Positions 18,304-28,046 of a stretch of 64,000 nt of DNA are shown here, piece by piece. The translations under genes and the position numbers were made by a program. Origin of the DNA: Tolypothrix campylonemoides VB511288 (lineage in GTDB: Bacteria > Cyanobacteriota > Cyanobacteriia > Cyanobacteriales > Nostocaceae). Below the pieces are notes generated by a model that was not told the origin of the DNA, made no database searches, and saw nothing but the letters and a program-made list of their open reading frames with translations. Numbering within the stretch: the stretch's first letter is position 1; every line of letters starts with the position of its first letter. The stretch is from contig JXCB02000002.1 in assembly GCA_000828075.3 (NCBI GenBank), forward strand, positions 28,186 to 92,185, written 5' to 3'.

Positions 18304-19782
18304 ATGAGCGATCTAGTCTTTACCCCTGCCCATCAACTTGCTCAGATGATCCGCGATCGCACGGTTTCTTCAGTTGAAGTTCTGGATGCCTATCTAGCGC
18401 AGATCGCCAAACACAACACTAAGCTAAATGCCATCTGTACCTTAGACGAAAAACGTGCCCGTCAACGAGCAAAGCTTGCTGATGAAGCCTTAGCACGAGG
18501 CGAGGACTGGGGCATTCTGCATGGAGTGCCAATCACGATTAAAGATGCATTTGAAACGGCAGAACTGCCGACGACTGGAGGATATAAACTTCTTAAGGAC
18601 TATATCCCAAAACGGGATGCAACGGTTGTTGCTAGGATTCGTGCTGCTGGAGCAGTTATTTTGGGTAAAACAAACCTGGCTTCAGGTTCGGGTGACTATC
18701 AAGGCATTAACGATTTATTCCCTCGCGTAAATAATCCTTGGAATTTAGATTGCACATCCGGTGGAAGCTCTAGTGGTGGTGCCGCTGCAATTGCGGCGGG
18801 TTTATCCCCGTTAGACATCTGCTCGGATTTTGGTGGCTCCATTCGTCAGCCTGCTCACTTTTGTGGTGTGTTTGGACTTAAGCCGACTGATCGCCGCGTT
18901 CCCACAACAGGTCATATCCCTGAAGTTCCAGGGATACCTCAATGTATCCGGCAGATGTTAACCGTTGGTGTGCTTGCCCGTTATGTGGAAGATTTGCGCC
19001 TGTGCCTGCAACTGATTGCTGGTTGTGATCCACATCAGCCTGACACTCCTCCAGTGCCACTCGATATACCCACTGGCAAAACTCTACAAAATCTAAAAAT
19101 TGCTTGGACAAATGAATGGCTAAACTTCCCAGTTGCTCCACAGATAAAATCAGCAATTGAGTCTGTTGCCAAGAGACTTGCTAATGTAGGGACGCAGATT
19201 GAGCATTGGATACCAGAATTTGATTTTGTTGCTGCTTGGCAGATTTACTACGCCGTCGCGACTTACAATCTCATGTATTCGCAACCAACTACGTTTGATT
19301 ATGCTCGTAATTCGATCGCCTTTCTATTTCGTGAAGCAACTCAGGGCGATCGCAATTTACGCCAACTTAGTAATGTTCCAGCTATGGGGTTGTCCATCTG
19401 GTTCAATCCAACATTGAAGGGTTATTTTGAGGCGTTGACGAAGCGGGACGATCTCATAGCTCAAATGGAGAAAGAACTAGAGCCATGGGACGTATGGCTG
19501 TGCCCTGTGGCAATGACAACCGCATTTACACACCGCGCTAAGGGCGAAGCCGTTGATGTGGACGCAAGAAAAGTCCCTTATATGATGGCATCAGGTGCTT
19601 ACACAGTGCCATTCAATCTCACTGGGCATCCAGTTGTTGTGATACCCATTGGACAGACGCTGGACGGATTACCGATTGGAATGCAAATTGTTGGTAAACG
19701 ATGGCGAGAGATGGAATTACTGGCGATCGCTCAGGAGATTAACAAATTGGTTGGTGGCTTCCAACACCCATCTGGTTATTGA
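18304..19782 (+). CDS. Amidase-signature family hydrolase
   Basis: The 492-aa enzyme has the amidase-signature Ser-cisSer-Lys triad: Lys80 in GVPITIKDAF, the Gly/Ser-rich CTSGGSSSGGAAA (about 150-162) and Ser179 in SDFGGSIRQPAHFCGVFGLK. It would hydrolyse an amide or a small aryl/acyl amide. The substrate is not evident. It is unlikely to be GatA, because no gatB/gatC are nearby and a TetR gene is divergent. That context suggests induction by the substrate. Confidence 0.88.
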   Translation: MSDLVFTPAHQLAQMIRDRTVSSVEVLDAYLAQIAKHNTKLNAICTLDEKRARQRAKLADEALARGEDWGILHGVPITIKDAFETAELPTTGGYKLLKDYIPKRDATVVARIRAAGAVILGKTNLASGSGDYQGINDLFPRVNNPWNLDCTSGGSSSGGAAAIAAGLSPLDICSDFGGSIRQPAHFCGVFGLKPTDRRVPTTGHIPEVPGIPQCIRQMLTVGVLARYVEDLRLCLQLIAGCDPHQPDTPPVPLDIPTGKTLQNLKIAWTNEWLNFPVAPQIKSAIESVAKRLANVGTQIEHWIPEFDFVAAWQIYYAVATYNLMYSQPTTFDYARNSIAFLFREATQGDRNLRQLSNVPAMGLSIWFNPTLKGYFEALTKRDDLIAQMEKELEPWDVWLCPVAMTTAFTHRAKGEAVDVDARKVPYMMASGAYTVPFNLTGHPVVVIPIGQTLDGLPIGMQIVGKRWREMELLAIAQEINKLVGGFQHPSGY

Positions 19783-19786
19783 CTGG

Positions 19787-19828
19787 TTAATAACGTCTAA
19801 TTAATAAAGTCTAATTAATAAAGTCTAA
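19787..19828. repeat. 14-base tandem repeat after the amidase gene
   Basis: Three imperfect copies of GTCTAATTAATAAA follow the amidase stop codon. The 14-base period is twice the 7-base period of the other arrays in the window. Confidence 0.65.
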
Positions 19829-19919
19829 TATAAATGCACATTAATCGATTTTTCCGTAAAGTCCTGATAGGTGAAAGTAGTATTAATCTGCGATTCTTTG
19901 AAACGGCAGCAACAAGACC

Positions 19920-20477
19920 ATGCGAAAAATACGGTTGTTCATTGCCTCTAGTCTTGATGGATACATTGCCAGGACATCAGGAGAGGTAGATTGGCTATTC
20001 ACTGACTCTGACTACGGTTACAACGAGTTTTTTGCCCAAATAGACACAGTACTGATGGGTAGTAAGACATATCACCAAGTACTGACTTTTGGAGAATATC
20101 CATACAAAGGTAAGGCAAGTTTTGTTTTCTCAAAAACTGTGCAAGCCGTAACAGACGACAACGTGGAATTTGTCAAGGGTAATTGGGAGGGCTTTATTAA
20201 CACATTGCGTCAATCAAATGGCCGTGATATCTGGTTAGTTGGGGGAGCACAGACGATTCATTATTTCATGAAACACGGTTTTATCGATGAACTGATTCTC
20301 TCGATACATCCAATTATTCTAGGAAGTGGGATTCCGCTGATTGTAAATGATCCCAGCTTGGAAACAGCACTTGAGTTTAAGGATGTCAAAACTTATGATT
20401 CCGGATTGCTGCAAGTGTCTTACGATTTAAAAAGAAAAGCCACAGACAAGGAAACTGTATCAAAAGATATTTTTTGA
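19920..20477 (+). CDS. Dihydrofolate reductase/RibD-C-like reductase
   Basis: This 185-aa protein has the RibD C-terminal/DHFR-like fold: RLFIASSLDGYIARTSGEVD, DTVLMGSKTYHQVLTFGEYP, DIWLVGGAQTIHYFMKHGFI and IHPIILGSGIPLI. The family contains NADPH-dependent reductases of uncertain substrate (YyaP/YwjB type). It lacks the deaminase half of RibD, so it is not a full riboflavin enzyme. No operon partner is seen. Confidence 0.85.
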   Translation: MRKIRLFIASSLDGYIARTSGEVDWLFTDSDYGYNEFFAQIDTVLMGSKTYHQVLTFGEYPYKGKASFVFSKTVQAVTDDNVEFVKGNWEGFINTLRQSNGRDIWLVGGAQTIHYFMKHGFIDELILSIHPIILGSGIPLIVNDPSLETALEFKDVKTYDSGLLQVSYDLKRKATDKETVSKDIF

Positions 20478-20708
20478 AATTGAGGATTTCAACTAAAATT
20501 TAGTATCGAAATGCGTTGGTTCTGCGTAACGCAGAATCAACTATGGAATTTGAACGGTAGCTTAAATCAGCTTATGTGATACGTTTTGCCTTCTCACAAA
20601 ACATCAACTGATAGGATAATCTGGATGAGCCGGACAAGTTTGACGAACATAACATGCTGAATATGCATCTCTATAAGCAATAAGACAAACTATTCAGACA
20701 TTGGTGCG

Positions 20709-21359
20709 ATGAACCTGATAAGCCAATTAAAACTAGTATTTGTTAAACCTCTGAGTTGCTTGACAGTATGTTTGTTGACTACAAGTGTTACATCACCTTT
20801 ATTGCTAGCTGAAAGGAGTTATCCGCAGCAACCACAAAGACTGGCACAATTGGGAGACAGGGAACAGCAGGAGCGATCGCGCCTCATTCAAGAAGCAAAT
20901 GTTTTGTATAGTCAGGGAAACTTCACAAGTGCAGAGGAAAATTTACGCAAGTTGATTAAGAAATTTCCCAAAGATGCTTTTGGACATTATCAACTAGGGA
21001 ATGTGCTTTATCAACAAGGCAAAGCCGAAGAAGCAATTACTCAATACAAAGAAGCTATTCGTCTCAATTCGCGCTATGCTCTTGCTCATAATGGGATGGG
21101 CATTGCTCTTGCTAGCCAAGGTCGTTTACAAGAAGCTATCGCAGAGTATCAAAAAGCACTAGCAATTAATCCCGAATATGCGGAAGCACTAACAAGTTTA
21201 GGACAGGCGCTGTGGCAGCAAGGCAACCGGGATCAGGCGTTGGCATCTTTAGAAAAAGCTGCGAATATCTTCAAAGCACAAAATAGACCTGATAAAGCTA
21301 GCCGAGTTGAACAGCTTTTGCAACAGCTGAAAACAACTGATGACCCCTCCGTATCATGA
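20709..21359 (+). CDS. Exported TPR-repeat protein
   Basis: The 216-aa product has a likely signal peptide (residues about 1-34, with hydrophobic core LSCLTVCLLTTSVTSPLLL). About four tetratricopeptide repeats follow, for example GHYQLGNVLYQQGKAEEAIT and HNGMGIALASQGRLQEAIAE. TPR arrays mediate protein contacts. No enzyme domain is present and the partner is unknown. It is related in layout to the 310-aa TPR protein at 24478-25410. Confidence 0.82.
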   Translation: MNLISQLKLVFVKPLSCLTVCLLTTSVTSPLLLAERSYPQQPQRLAQLGDREQQERSRLIQEANVLYSQGNFTSAEENLRKLIKKFPKDAFGHYQLGNVLYQQGKAEEAITQYKEAIRLNSRYALAHNGMGIALASQGRLQEAIAEYQKALAINPEYAEALTSLGQALWQQGNRDQALASLEKAANIFKAQNRPDKASRVEQLLQQLKTTDDPSVS

Positions 21360-21474
21360 AATGGAGTGCAGAGAAAATATTTTTAGGGTATTCCAAAAAA
21401 TAAATTATCCAATCTTGTATGGAGTAGGCTTGTGGTTCCCCTGCCATCAAATTAACCAAAACGTTCAGCAAGGG

Positions 21475-22881
21475 TCAAACTGGAAGCCTAATGAGTAATT
21501 CTGTTCCATGTCCAGGTTCTGAACGACAAAGTAATTGACCGCGATGTTGCTCGACGATGATAGAGTGACTGATCGATAACCCTAATCCAGTGCCTTTACC
21601 TACAGGCTTTGTGGTGAAAAAGGGGTCAAAGATACGGTTCTGAAGTTGGTAGGGGATACCAGTGCCATTGTCAGTTATGCGAATCTCAACCCATTTTGAA
21701 TTTTTGTCTTGGGATTCTTTGCTGTTATGGCTAAGTTTTGTACTAATTTTTATAGTTGGTTTAAAAGTGCCTTTATTTTGCTTTTCCTCTAAAGCACCTA
21801 TTGCATTAGACAAAAGATTCATAAAAACTTGATTAATTTGCCCTGAATAACAATTCACCAAGGGAATTTTTCCGTATTCTCGCTTGACCTCAATTGCTAC
21901 TTGGTTTTTTGGCGCTTTCAGACGGTTTTGTAAAATTATCAAGGTGTTATCAAGTCCTTTGTGAATATCAGCGGGCTTTGCATAAGCCTGATCGCAACCA
22001 GAAAAATAACGCATTGACAGCACAATGTCTCGAATTCTCTCTGCGCCCTCTTTCATCGACGCCAGTACTTTTGGAAAATCCTCAACGACAAAATCGAGTT
22101 CATTGGCTTGTATTGCCTGTAAAATTTCTACATGAGGCTGAGGATAATGTTTAGTATATAGTTTTACAACATCTATCAAAGCTTGCATATACTGGGAAGC
22201 GTAATCAAGATTGCCGTATATAAAGCTAATGGGATTATTAATCTCGTGAGCTACCCCAGCCGCCATCTGTCCCAAACTAGACATCTTTTCGCTTTGCACA
22301 AGCTGTGCTTGAGTACGCTTGAGGTTATCAATAACCTGCTGAAGTTGCTCACCTCCAGCTTGTAATTGGGCTTGTGAACGCCGTAGTTCAGCTTCGGTTT
22401 GCTGACGAATGTTAATTTCTGTTTTTAGCTGGTGATTCTGCTGACTGAGTTCCTGGTTTTTCTGCTGAAGCTGAATTTGCAAGGTGCGAATTGTCAGTTG
22501 ATATTTGATTCTTGCTAAAACTTCTTCAACTTGAAACGGCTTGGTAATATAATCTGCTCCCCCTACTTGAAAAGCTTTCGCCTTGTCTACCCCTCGAACC
22601 AACGCACTCAAAAAAATAATGGGTATATCGCGAGTTTTAGGATCGAGTTTCAACTGCTGACAAAGCTGATAACCATCTATTTCCGGCATCATAATATCCA
22701 GCAGTATTAAATCTGGTAGTTGTGCTTGCACAGCTCTAAGGGCTACGCTTCCACTAATAGCTTGTCTTACCTGATACCCGTAAGACCGAACAAGTGTAGA
22801 TAAAACTCGCAAGTTATTTGGCTCATCATCAACAATGAGAATATCGCCATATGCATCTGATTCTGAAGGGTTGCACATCAT
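21475..22881 (-). CDS. REC-histidine kinase hybrid
   Basis: This 468-aa protein has an N-terminal receiver domain (residues about 13-125) with Asp62 in LILLDIMMPEIDG and Lys114 in DYITKPF. A coiled coil (about 135-200) leads to a HisKA domain with His212 in AAGVAHEINNPISF, then a HATPase domain with NLLSNAIGALEEK, DNGTGIP and GKGTGLGLSIS. It has no membrane segment or sensor domain, so it is a cytosolic relay kinase driven through its own receiver. No cognate regulator is adjacent. Confidence 0.93.
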   Translation of the reverse strand: MMCNPSESDAYGDILIVDDEPNNLRVLSTLVRSYGYQVRQAISGSVALRAVQAQLPDLILLDIMMPEIDGYQLCQQLKLDPKTRDIPIIFLSALVRGVDKAKAFQVGGADYITKPFQVEEVLARIKYQLTIRTLQIQLQQKNQELSQQNHQLKTEINIRQQTEAELRRSQAQLQAGGEQLQQVIDNLKRTQAQLVQSEKMSSLGQMAAGVAHEINNPISFIYGNLDYASQYMQALIDVVKLYTKHYPQPHVEILQAIQANELDFVVEDFPKVLASMKEGAERIRDIVLSMRYFSGCDQAYAKPADIHKGLDNTLIILQNRLKAPKNQVAIEVKREYGKIPLVNCYSGQINQVFMNLLSNAIGALEEKQNKGTFKPTIKISTKLSHNSKESQDKNSKWVEIRITDNGTGIPYQLQNRIFDPFFTTKPVGKGTGLGLSISHSIIVEQHRGQLLCRSEPGHGTELLIRLPV

Positions 22882-23185
22882 AACTTTGATGATTTTCCAG
22901 CGGGTTGATGATCATCCGCTGGTTTAGAAGTTAGTGTTTTTTTGCTAATTTAATGTATTATTTATTATATGAAACCGCTCTCAGAATTTGGGCATACTTA
23001 ATAAGAAAAACTGCTGAATCAAAATGATATATTACAACATTACGACACGCAAAATGAAGGGGTTACAACGGGATTTGCACAGATTATTTTAAAGCTTTAG
23101 TAACTGTTTAATAAACATTATTGTTATAAAATTATTGTTATAAAATTAGGCTGTATAAAAGCTTTTTACAGGTATACTGAAAATT

Positions 23186-23210
23186 CGTTCCCAAGTGGAA
23201 CCTGGGAACG
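23186..23210. repeat. CGTTCCCA...TGGGAACG palindrome
   Basis: An 8-bp perfect stem around a short loop, followed by AGAG. It is one of several dispersed copies (others near 15754, 23780 and 59155). Confidence 0.5.
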
Positions 23211-23262
23211 AGAGAATAGCAAATCTAGTTTTTTACCCCTGAATTTTTTAGCCAGCTCAGGC

Positions 23263-23352
23263 GGTGAAACTAGTACAGCACAGCGGGTTTCCCAACCTCG
23301 GCAACTGGCGCAATTCGTAGCGTGTCCGGAGGACATACTGAAGGGGCTTTGT
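23263..23352. repeat. REP-like repeat with GGGTTTCCC core
   Basis: GCGGGTTTCCCAACCTCGGC is followed by AACTGGCG. The same core, GGGTTTCCCGACCTAGGC then AACTGGCG, occurs at about 40464-40485. The 22882-23411 gap holds this, the palindrome at 23186 and A/T-rich DNA upstream of the kinase gene. No gene was seen. Confidence 0.5.
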
Positions 23353-23411
23353 TTGTGTAGCCTGTCACGAAAGAGTGCAAAATCTATCTAAAGGCTACGT
23401 TATAACTAGGG

Positions 23412-23657
23412 TTACATCTTACCGTGCTGCAAAACTTGCTGAAGGTGATGGCGGATTTCCTGCGCTTGCTCGATATCAGACTGGCGCAATTTCTGGAACA
23501 GTTCTACACAAGGCTGAGAACCAGCTTGCTGTGCATCATTGATGTAAGTCTCATAAGCTTTGATTGCTTCAGCTTTGTTGTGCAACACAGTCACGAAGTC
23601 ATACTCCAGGTTGCTGATGGGATTTTGAGTTTGAGTGTTTCCTGCGGTTTGAACCAT
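23412..23657 (-). CDS. Small two-helix cyanobacterial protein
   Basis: This 81-aa protein starts MVQTAGNTQTQNPISNLEYD and is mostly helical: FVTVLHNKAEAIKAYETYIN and ELFQKLRQSDIEQAQEIRHH. The pattern resembles half of a ferritin-like four-helix bundle, suggesting dimerisation. Similar small proteins recur in cyanobacteria, but no role is known to me. The start has a strong AAAGGAGG ribosome site, which supports high expression. Confidence 0.75.
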   Translation of the reverse strand: MVQTAGNTQTQNPISNLEYDFVTVLHNKAEAIKAYETYINDAQQAGSQPCVELFQKLRQSDIEQAQEIRHHLQQVLQHGKM

Positions 23658-23761
23658 AGATTTACCCTCCTTTAGGTTTCTTATTCACTTCTACTTGTCC
23701 TACAAGAGGTATTCATCTTCCTAAAAGAGTATGCAAGCATACGTAGTTGGTAGATAAAGTA

Positions 23762-23800
23762 TTAACCTAAAAGGTTAAATTCCCAGGTTCCACCTGGGAA
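23762..23800. repeat. Two adjacent small palindromes
   Basis: TTAACCT-aaa-AGGTTAA (23762-23778) is followed directly by TTCCCAGGT-tcc-ACCTGGGAA (23780-23800). The second belongs to the CGTTCCCAGG dispersed family. Both lie between two minus-strand genes and may end transcription of the upstream PsiE-like gene. Confidence 0.5.
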
Positions 23801-23831
23801 CGAGATAAGAACCTGAAGACAACTCTACTAT

Positions 23832-24371
23832 TCAAGCAATCTCCTCACAGCGACGTGAATGCTTGAATTCACGCTCAAATTCATGTTGTCTAATCTCACC
23901 GTGTTTCACAGGACAAAATTTAGTGTTGGCACTTATGCAGTCCATATGTGGTGTCTTGGCACAGACTAGCAGTAGCCCGCCTAGTATCAACAATAAGCCA
24001 CAAATTGAGGCAACCTGAATCCAAGAAATTTCCAATGCTCCGTGAACCACCACTTCTCGCAGTACAGATACAATTGTGACTTCTACTGCCACTCCCACGG
24101 CAATGCTATGTTCTTGCAAGTAAACCATAAGCAGTCGAAATAACTCGACCAAAATCAAGATAAATAATATCTTGGCGGTTATTTGTTTATAATCTGGTGC
24201 TTGCGTGAGGGCAATTAATATCCCCCATAGCTGGATAAGCATGACGGCAAATAGACCTAGGCATAGAATAACCACAATTAGGTCTTGGAATGCTTCCATA
24301 TTGCGAACAATCCAATGCCGATCTAGCCAGCGATCGCAGAACAAGAATTGGCTCTTGAGGCGCTTTTTCAT
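23832..24371 (-). CDS. PsiE-family membrane protein
   Basis: The roughly 179-aa protein starts MKKRLKSQFLFCDRWLDRHW and has four hydrophobic segments, including LIVVILCLGLFAVMLIQLWG and ILFILILVELFRLLMVYLQE. This layout matches the phosphate-starvation-inducible PsiE family. The C-terminal tail is polar with several His and Cys. The ATG at 24371 is preferred over a GTG at 24410. The family name comes from E. coli, and its role here is unknown. Confidence 0.72.
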   Translation of the reverse strand: MKKRLKSQFLFCDRWLDRHWIVRNMEAFQDLIVVILCLGLFAVMLIQLWGILIALTQAPDYKQITAKILFILILVELFRLLMVYLQEHSIAVGVAVEVTIVSVLREVVVHGALEISWIQVASICGLLLILGGLLLVCAKTPHMDCISANTKFCPVKHGEIRQHEFEREFKHSRRCEEIA

Positions 24372-24477
24372 GAGTATTTTTATTCCAATCGGGAGAACTT
24401 TTAACCACACCAGCCAGTTTCTTTGACACTTTTATTGTGCCGCGATTACGCTTTATTTATTGTGCCGTGATTACGCT

Positions 24478-25410
24478 TTAACGAGGCTGATAATTGAAGT
24501 TCTGCATTTGTTGTAATAATTGTGCTGCATTGTTCGCCCACTGGAAATTACGCTGACCGTTGTATAAATCTCTCGCATATTGCAACACTTGTGCCGCCTC
24601 TGGATATTGCCTTAATTGTATAAAAGCCAGCCCTGCACCATAATAAGCATTGGCGTTATTGGTATTTGCTTCTGCCGATTTTCTAAAAGCTTCTAATGCA
24701 TCTTTTAACTTACCTTGACTAAACAAAAGTGTCCCGAGATTGTAGTGAGCTTCTGAATATTTGGGATTAATTTTCACTGCCTTACGAAAGGCATCTTTTG
24801 CTTTATCAGCTTTTCCTTGTTGTAAATAACATATGCCCATATGATAGGCAGGTTCTGGTGCATTTTTGCTCAGATCCATTGCTTTTTTAAAGGATGCGAT
24901 CGCTCTGTCCCAATCTCGTTGTTGCTGGCGCAGCAACCCTAGGTTATAGTGAGCAACTCCCAGTTTGGGATCAAGCTCTATTGCTCGTTGCAAGTAATCG
25001 TTCGCTTGCTGCCAATTGCTTCCTTCCAACAGCGATCCGCCCAAATTCGCATAAGCCAGAGCAAACTGGGGATCAGCTTGTGTTGCTTTGTAAAATGCAT
25101 CTGCCGCAGGTTGTAATTGTCCTATTTGTCGCAGTGCTAATCCTAAATTGTAGTGCGCTGCGGCTAACTTGGGATCGAGTTCTGTGGCTTTGCGAAATAA
25201 GGCGATCGCATCTTGTACTCTCGCTACCTGAATTGCCTGCAACCCTTGGCTCAAGTAGTCTTGAGCGCTGCTATCAACGTATTGCGCCAGTAGAGGGAGG
25301 CGGGAATCACGAGAAGATGCAGTGGCTGGGGAAGAAGGGGAGAGAAAGCTTTGTACCACTAATATGATCACCAAAGCTGGAAGGCGATATTTATAAAGAG
25401 GAACTCGCAT
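24478..25410 (-). CDS. Exported TPR-repeat protein
   Basis: This 310-aa protein has a signal-like N-terminus (LPALVIILVVQSFLSPSSPA) followed by about six or seven TPR units, such as AHYNLGLALRQIGQLQPAAD and AYHMGICYLQQGKADKAKDA. It is probably periplasmic or lumenal and a scaffold. No catalytic domain is present. Confidence 0.83.
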   Translation of the reverse strand: MRVPLYKYRLPALVIILVVQSFLSPSSPATASSRDSRLPLLAQYVDSSAQDYLSQGLQAIQVARVQDAIALFRKATELDPKLAAAHYNLGLALRQIGQLQPAADAFYKATQADPQFALAYANLGGSLLEGSNWQQANDYLQRAIELDPKLGVAHYNLGLLRQQQRDWDRAIASFKKAMDLSKNAPEPAYHMGICYLQQGKADKAKDAFRKAVKINPKYSEAHYNLGTLLFSQGKLKDALEAFRKSAEANTNNANAYYGAGLAFIQLRQYPEAAQVLQYARDLYNGQRNFQWANNAAQLLQQMQNFNYQPR

Positions 25411-25682
25411 TGTTTTCTTATGTAGGAATTTGAGTTACTTTACTTTACAAAGTTTGTATGAGACATTAATATATTCACATAAGTTTAATTTTGTATAGTA
25501 TTTTTTGTAATTCTTAAATTTTACTGTGGTAAATATTACGAGAAAATACGATTTTTAACTGGCTACATTAAAGAAGAGATAATCTCAAGTTAAAGACAGG
25601 ATAATCTTTTCAATCATCAATGTTAAATCCTCAATAACTTAGGATAACGCGGCGAAACGTAGCAAGCCGCTAAGGAGGTTGT

Positions 25683-27734
25683 ATGAACGAAAAAGTCAAA
25701 TCGGGTTCGCGGAATGTGGCAATTGTCGGTCCATATTTAAGTGGCAAAACCACATTAATGGAAAGTTTGCTATTCGTTACAGGAGCGATAACTCGCAAAG
25801 GCAGCGTTAAGGATGGCAACACAGTAGGAGATAGTGCTGCGGAATCACGCGATCGCCACATGAGTGTAGAAGTGAGTACCGCTAGCACTGAGTATAATGG
25901 CACTCGCTTCACATTTATTGATTGTCCTGGAAGTGTGGAATTTGCCCAAGAAACTTACAACGCCCTCATGGGAGTAGATGCGGCAATTGTAGTTTGCGAA
26001 CCCATTACAGACCGAGTTCTCACCCTTGCTCCTTTATTTAAATTTCTTGACGATTGGGAAATTCCTCACCTTGTGTTCGTCAACAAAATGGATCGGGCTA
26101 ATATGAATGTCTTAGACACATTACACGCCCTGAAAGCCGTTTCCAGCCGTCCCTTGGTAGCGCATCAATATCCCATCATTCAAGCGGAACAGCTCATTGG
26201 CTTTATCGATTTGGTAAGCGAGCAAGCATACAAGTACCATGCAGGTGGTCCTGCTGATCGCATCCCCTTCCCGGAAGAACTCAAAGAAGAAGAACATATG
26301 GCACGGGCAGAAATGCTCGAAGCTTTGGCAAACTTTGACGACCATTTATTAGAAGAACTTTTAGAAGACATCGAACCGCCCCAAGAAGAAATCCTCAAAG
26401 ACCTGAAAATGGAATTAGGGGCAGATTTGGTTGTACCTGTTTTCTTTGGAGTGGCTGAACAAGATTACGGTGTACGTCCGCTTTTAGAAGCTTTACTTAG
26501 GGAAGCCCCTGAACCAGAAACCACAGCAGAACGTCGCTTAAAAACCCAAAAAGGCAATTCTCCTATAGCGCAGGTACTAAAAACTTATTACACTCCCCAA
26601 GGTGGCAAACTCTCTCTTGTGCGAGTTTGGCGGGGTAAGTTAACAGACGGTATTGTTCTCAATGGCGTTCGCGCTGGTGGTCTTTACCGCCTCATGGGAC
26701 AACAACAGCAGCAAATTAACGAAGCTTGTGCTGGTGAAATCGTTGCTGTCAGTCGTTTAGAGAGTATCAAAACTGGGGATACTCTTTTTTGTGAGCAGTT
26801 GACGACAGCATTACCCAAAGCTGAGCAGCTAGAACCAGTTTATGCCTTAGCGATTACTCCCGAAAAGCGCAACGATGAAGTTAAGCTCAGCAGTGCTATT
26901 ACTAAGCTGTTGGAAGAAGATTGCTCTCTTGCTTGGGAACAACACGGCGATACCCACGAAGTTATCCTTTGGGGTCAAGGCGAGATTCATCTGCAAGTCG
27001 CACTCGATCGCCTGCGCCGTAAATACAATCTGCCGATGACAACGCACTTACCGCAAGTGCCTTATAAAGAAACTATTCGCAAGCCAGCCTCATCAATTCA
27101 CGGGCGCTACAAACACCAAAGCGGTGGTCACGGACAGTTTGGCGATGTTTATCTCGACATCAAGCCATTACCACGCGGCGAAGGCTTTAACTTCAAAGAA
27201 ACTATTGTTGGTGGAGTGGTTCCCAAGCAGTACATCCCAGGCGTGGAAATAGGCGTACGGGAGTTTCTCTCACATGGTCCGTTGGGTTTCCCAGTCGTGG
27301 ATGTAGCGGTCACTCTCACCAATGGTTCTTACCACACTGTTGATAGTTCCGAACAAGCATTTAAGCAAGCAGCGCGTCTTGCTATGCAAACGGGAATACC
27401 CAAGTGTGAACCTACGCTACTAGAACCGATTATCCGTGTGCAAGTCTCGACTCCAAGCGAATTTACCGCCAAAGTGCTGCAACTTGTGACTGGTAGGCGA
27501 GGGCAGATTTTGGGTTATGAAGGCATACACGATTGGCAAGGATGGGACAGTGTGATCGCTTATCTGCCGCAAGCAGAGATGCAAAACTTTATCGTAGAAT
27601 TGCGATCGCTCACTCTTGGCGTTGGTTCCTTCCATTGGGAATACGACCATCTTCAGGAAGTTCCTGATAAAATTGCCGATCGCATCCGCACCTCTAGTAA
27701 TGGCAATGGTGGTAACGGTAACGGCAATAAGTAA
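25683..27734 (+). CDS. Elongation factor G-like GTPase paralogue
   Basis: This 683-aa protein has the EF-G domain order: a GTPase domain with GPYLSGKT (16-23) and NKMD (134-137), then domains II-V including GEIHLQVALDRLRRKYN and SGGHGQFGDVYLDIKP. It differs from housekeeping EF-G. The G3 motif reads DCPGS instead of DTPGH, so the GTPase-activating His is Ser84, and the switch I RGITI block is replaced (ESRDRHMSVE). The C-terminus ends in a Gly/Asn-rich tail. The start follows AAGGAGG. It probably acts on ribosomes in a specialised way. That is inference. Confidence 0.85.
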   Translation: MNEKVKSGSRNVAIVGPYLSGKTTLMESLLFVTGAITRKGSVKDGNTVGDSAAESRDRHMSVEVSTASTEYNGTRFTFIDCPGSVEFAQETYNALMGVDAAIVVCEPITDRVLTLAPLFKFLDDWEIPHLVFVNKMDRANMNVLDTLHALKAVSSRPLVAHQYPIIQAEQLIGFIDLVSEQAYKYHAGGPADRIPFPEELKEEEHMARAEMLEALANFDDHLLEELLEDIEPPQEEILKDLKMELGADLVVPVFFGVAEQDYGVRPLLEALLREAPEPETTAERRLKTQKGNSPIAQVLKTYYTPQGGKLSLVRVWRGKLTDGIVLNGVRAGGLYRLMGQQQQQINEACAGEIVAVSRLESIKTGDTLFCEQLTTALPKAEQLEPVYALAITPEKRNDEVKLSSAITKLLEEDCSLAWEQHGDTHEVILWGQGEIHLQVALDRLRRKYNLPMTTHLPQVPYKETIRKPASSIHGRYKHQSGGHGQFGDVYLDIKPLPRGEGFNFKETIVGGVVPKQYIPGVEIGVREFLSHGPLGFPVVDVAVTLTNGSYHTVDSSEQAFKQAARLAMQTGIPKCEPTLLEPIIRVQVSTPSEFTAKVLQLVTGRRGQILGYEGIHDWQGWDSVIAYLPQAEMQNFIVELRSLTLGVGSFHWEYDHLQEVPDKIADRIRTSSNGNGGNGNGNK

Positions 27735-27739
27735 TTTTG

Positions 27740-27775
27740 GATTTGAGATTTTAGATTCATCTAAAATCTCAAATC
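27740..27775. terminator. 17-bp perfect hairpin after the EF-G paralogue
   Basis: GATTTGAGATTTTAGAT and ATCTAAAATCTCAAATC pair around a 2-base loop, five bases after the stop codon. No long T-run follows, so it might act as an mRNA 3' stabiliser as well as a terminator. Confidence 0.6.
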
Positions 27776-27817
27776 TTCGCTGCCCATAGGCTCAAATTTG
27801 GAAAATTCAACCACACA

Positions 27818-27850
27818 GCGACACAGATAAATCTGATATGTCTGTGTCGC
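27818..27850. repeat. GCGACACAGA...TCTGTGTCGC hairpin
   Basis: A perfect 10-bp stem encloses a 13-base loop. It resembles the ACAGATG-type palindromic repeats common in cyanobacterial intergenic DNA, a relative of which lies at 49090-49144. The rest of the 27735-28046 gap shows no gene. Confidence 0.5.
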
Positions 27851-28046
27851 TCTAGTGCATCTGTAGTTCCAAATCCTCATGAAAATTATCGTAAATTACA
27901 GGGTTTAAGACCATGAGCGTTTATACGTAGTCTCAGTTTCAGTCGGGGTTAAAATCCCGGTTTGAAACTGTCTTCAATGCCGTACCTTATGAATTTTGAA
28001 TTGTTAATTTGACGTCGGTTTGGCTTAATGTGACGACTCCACATAC

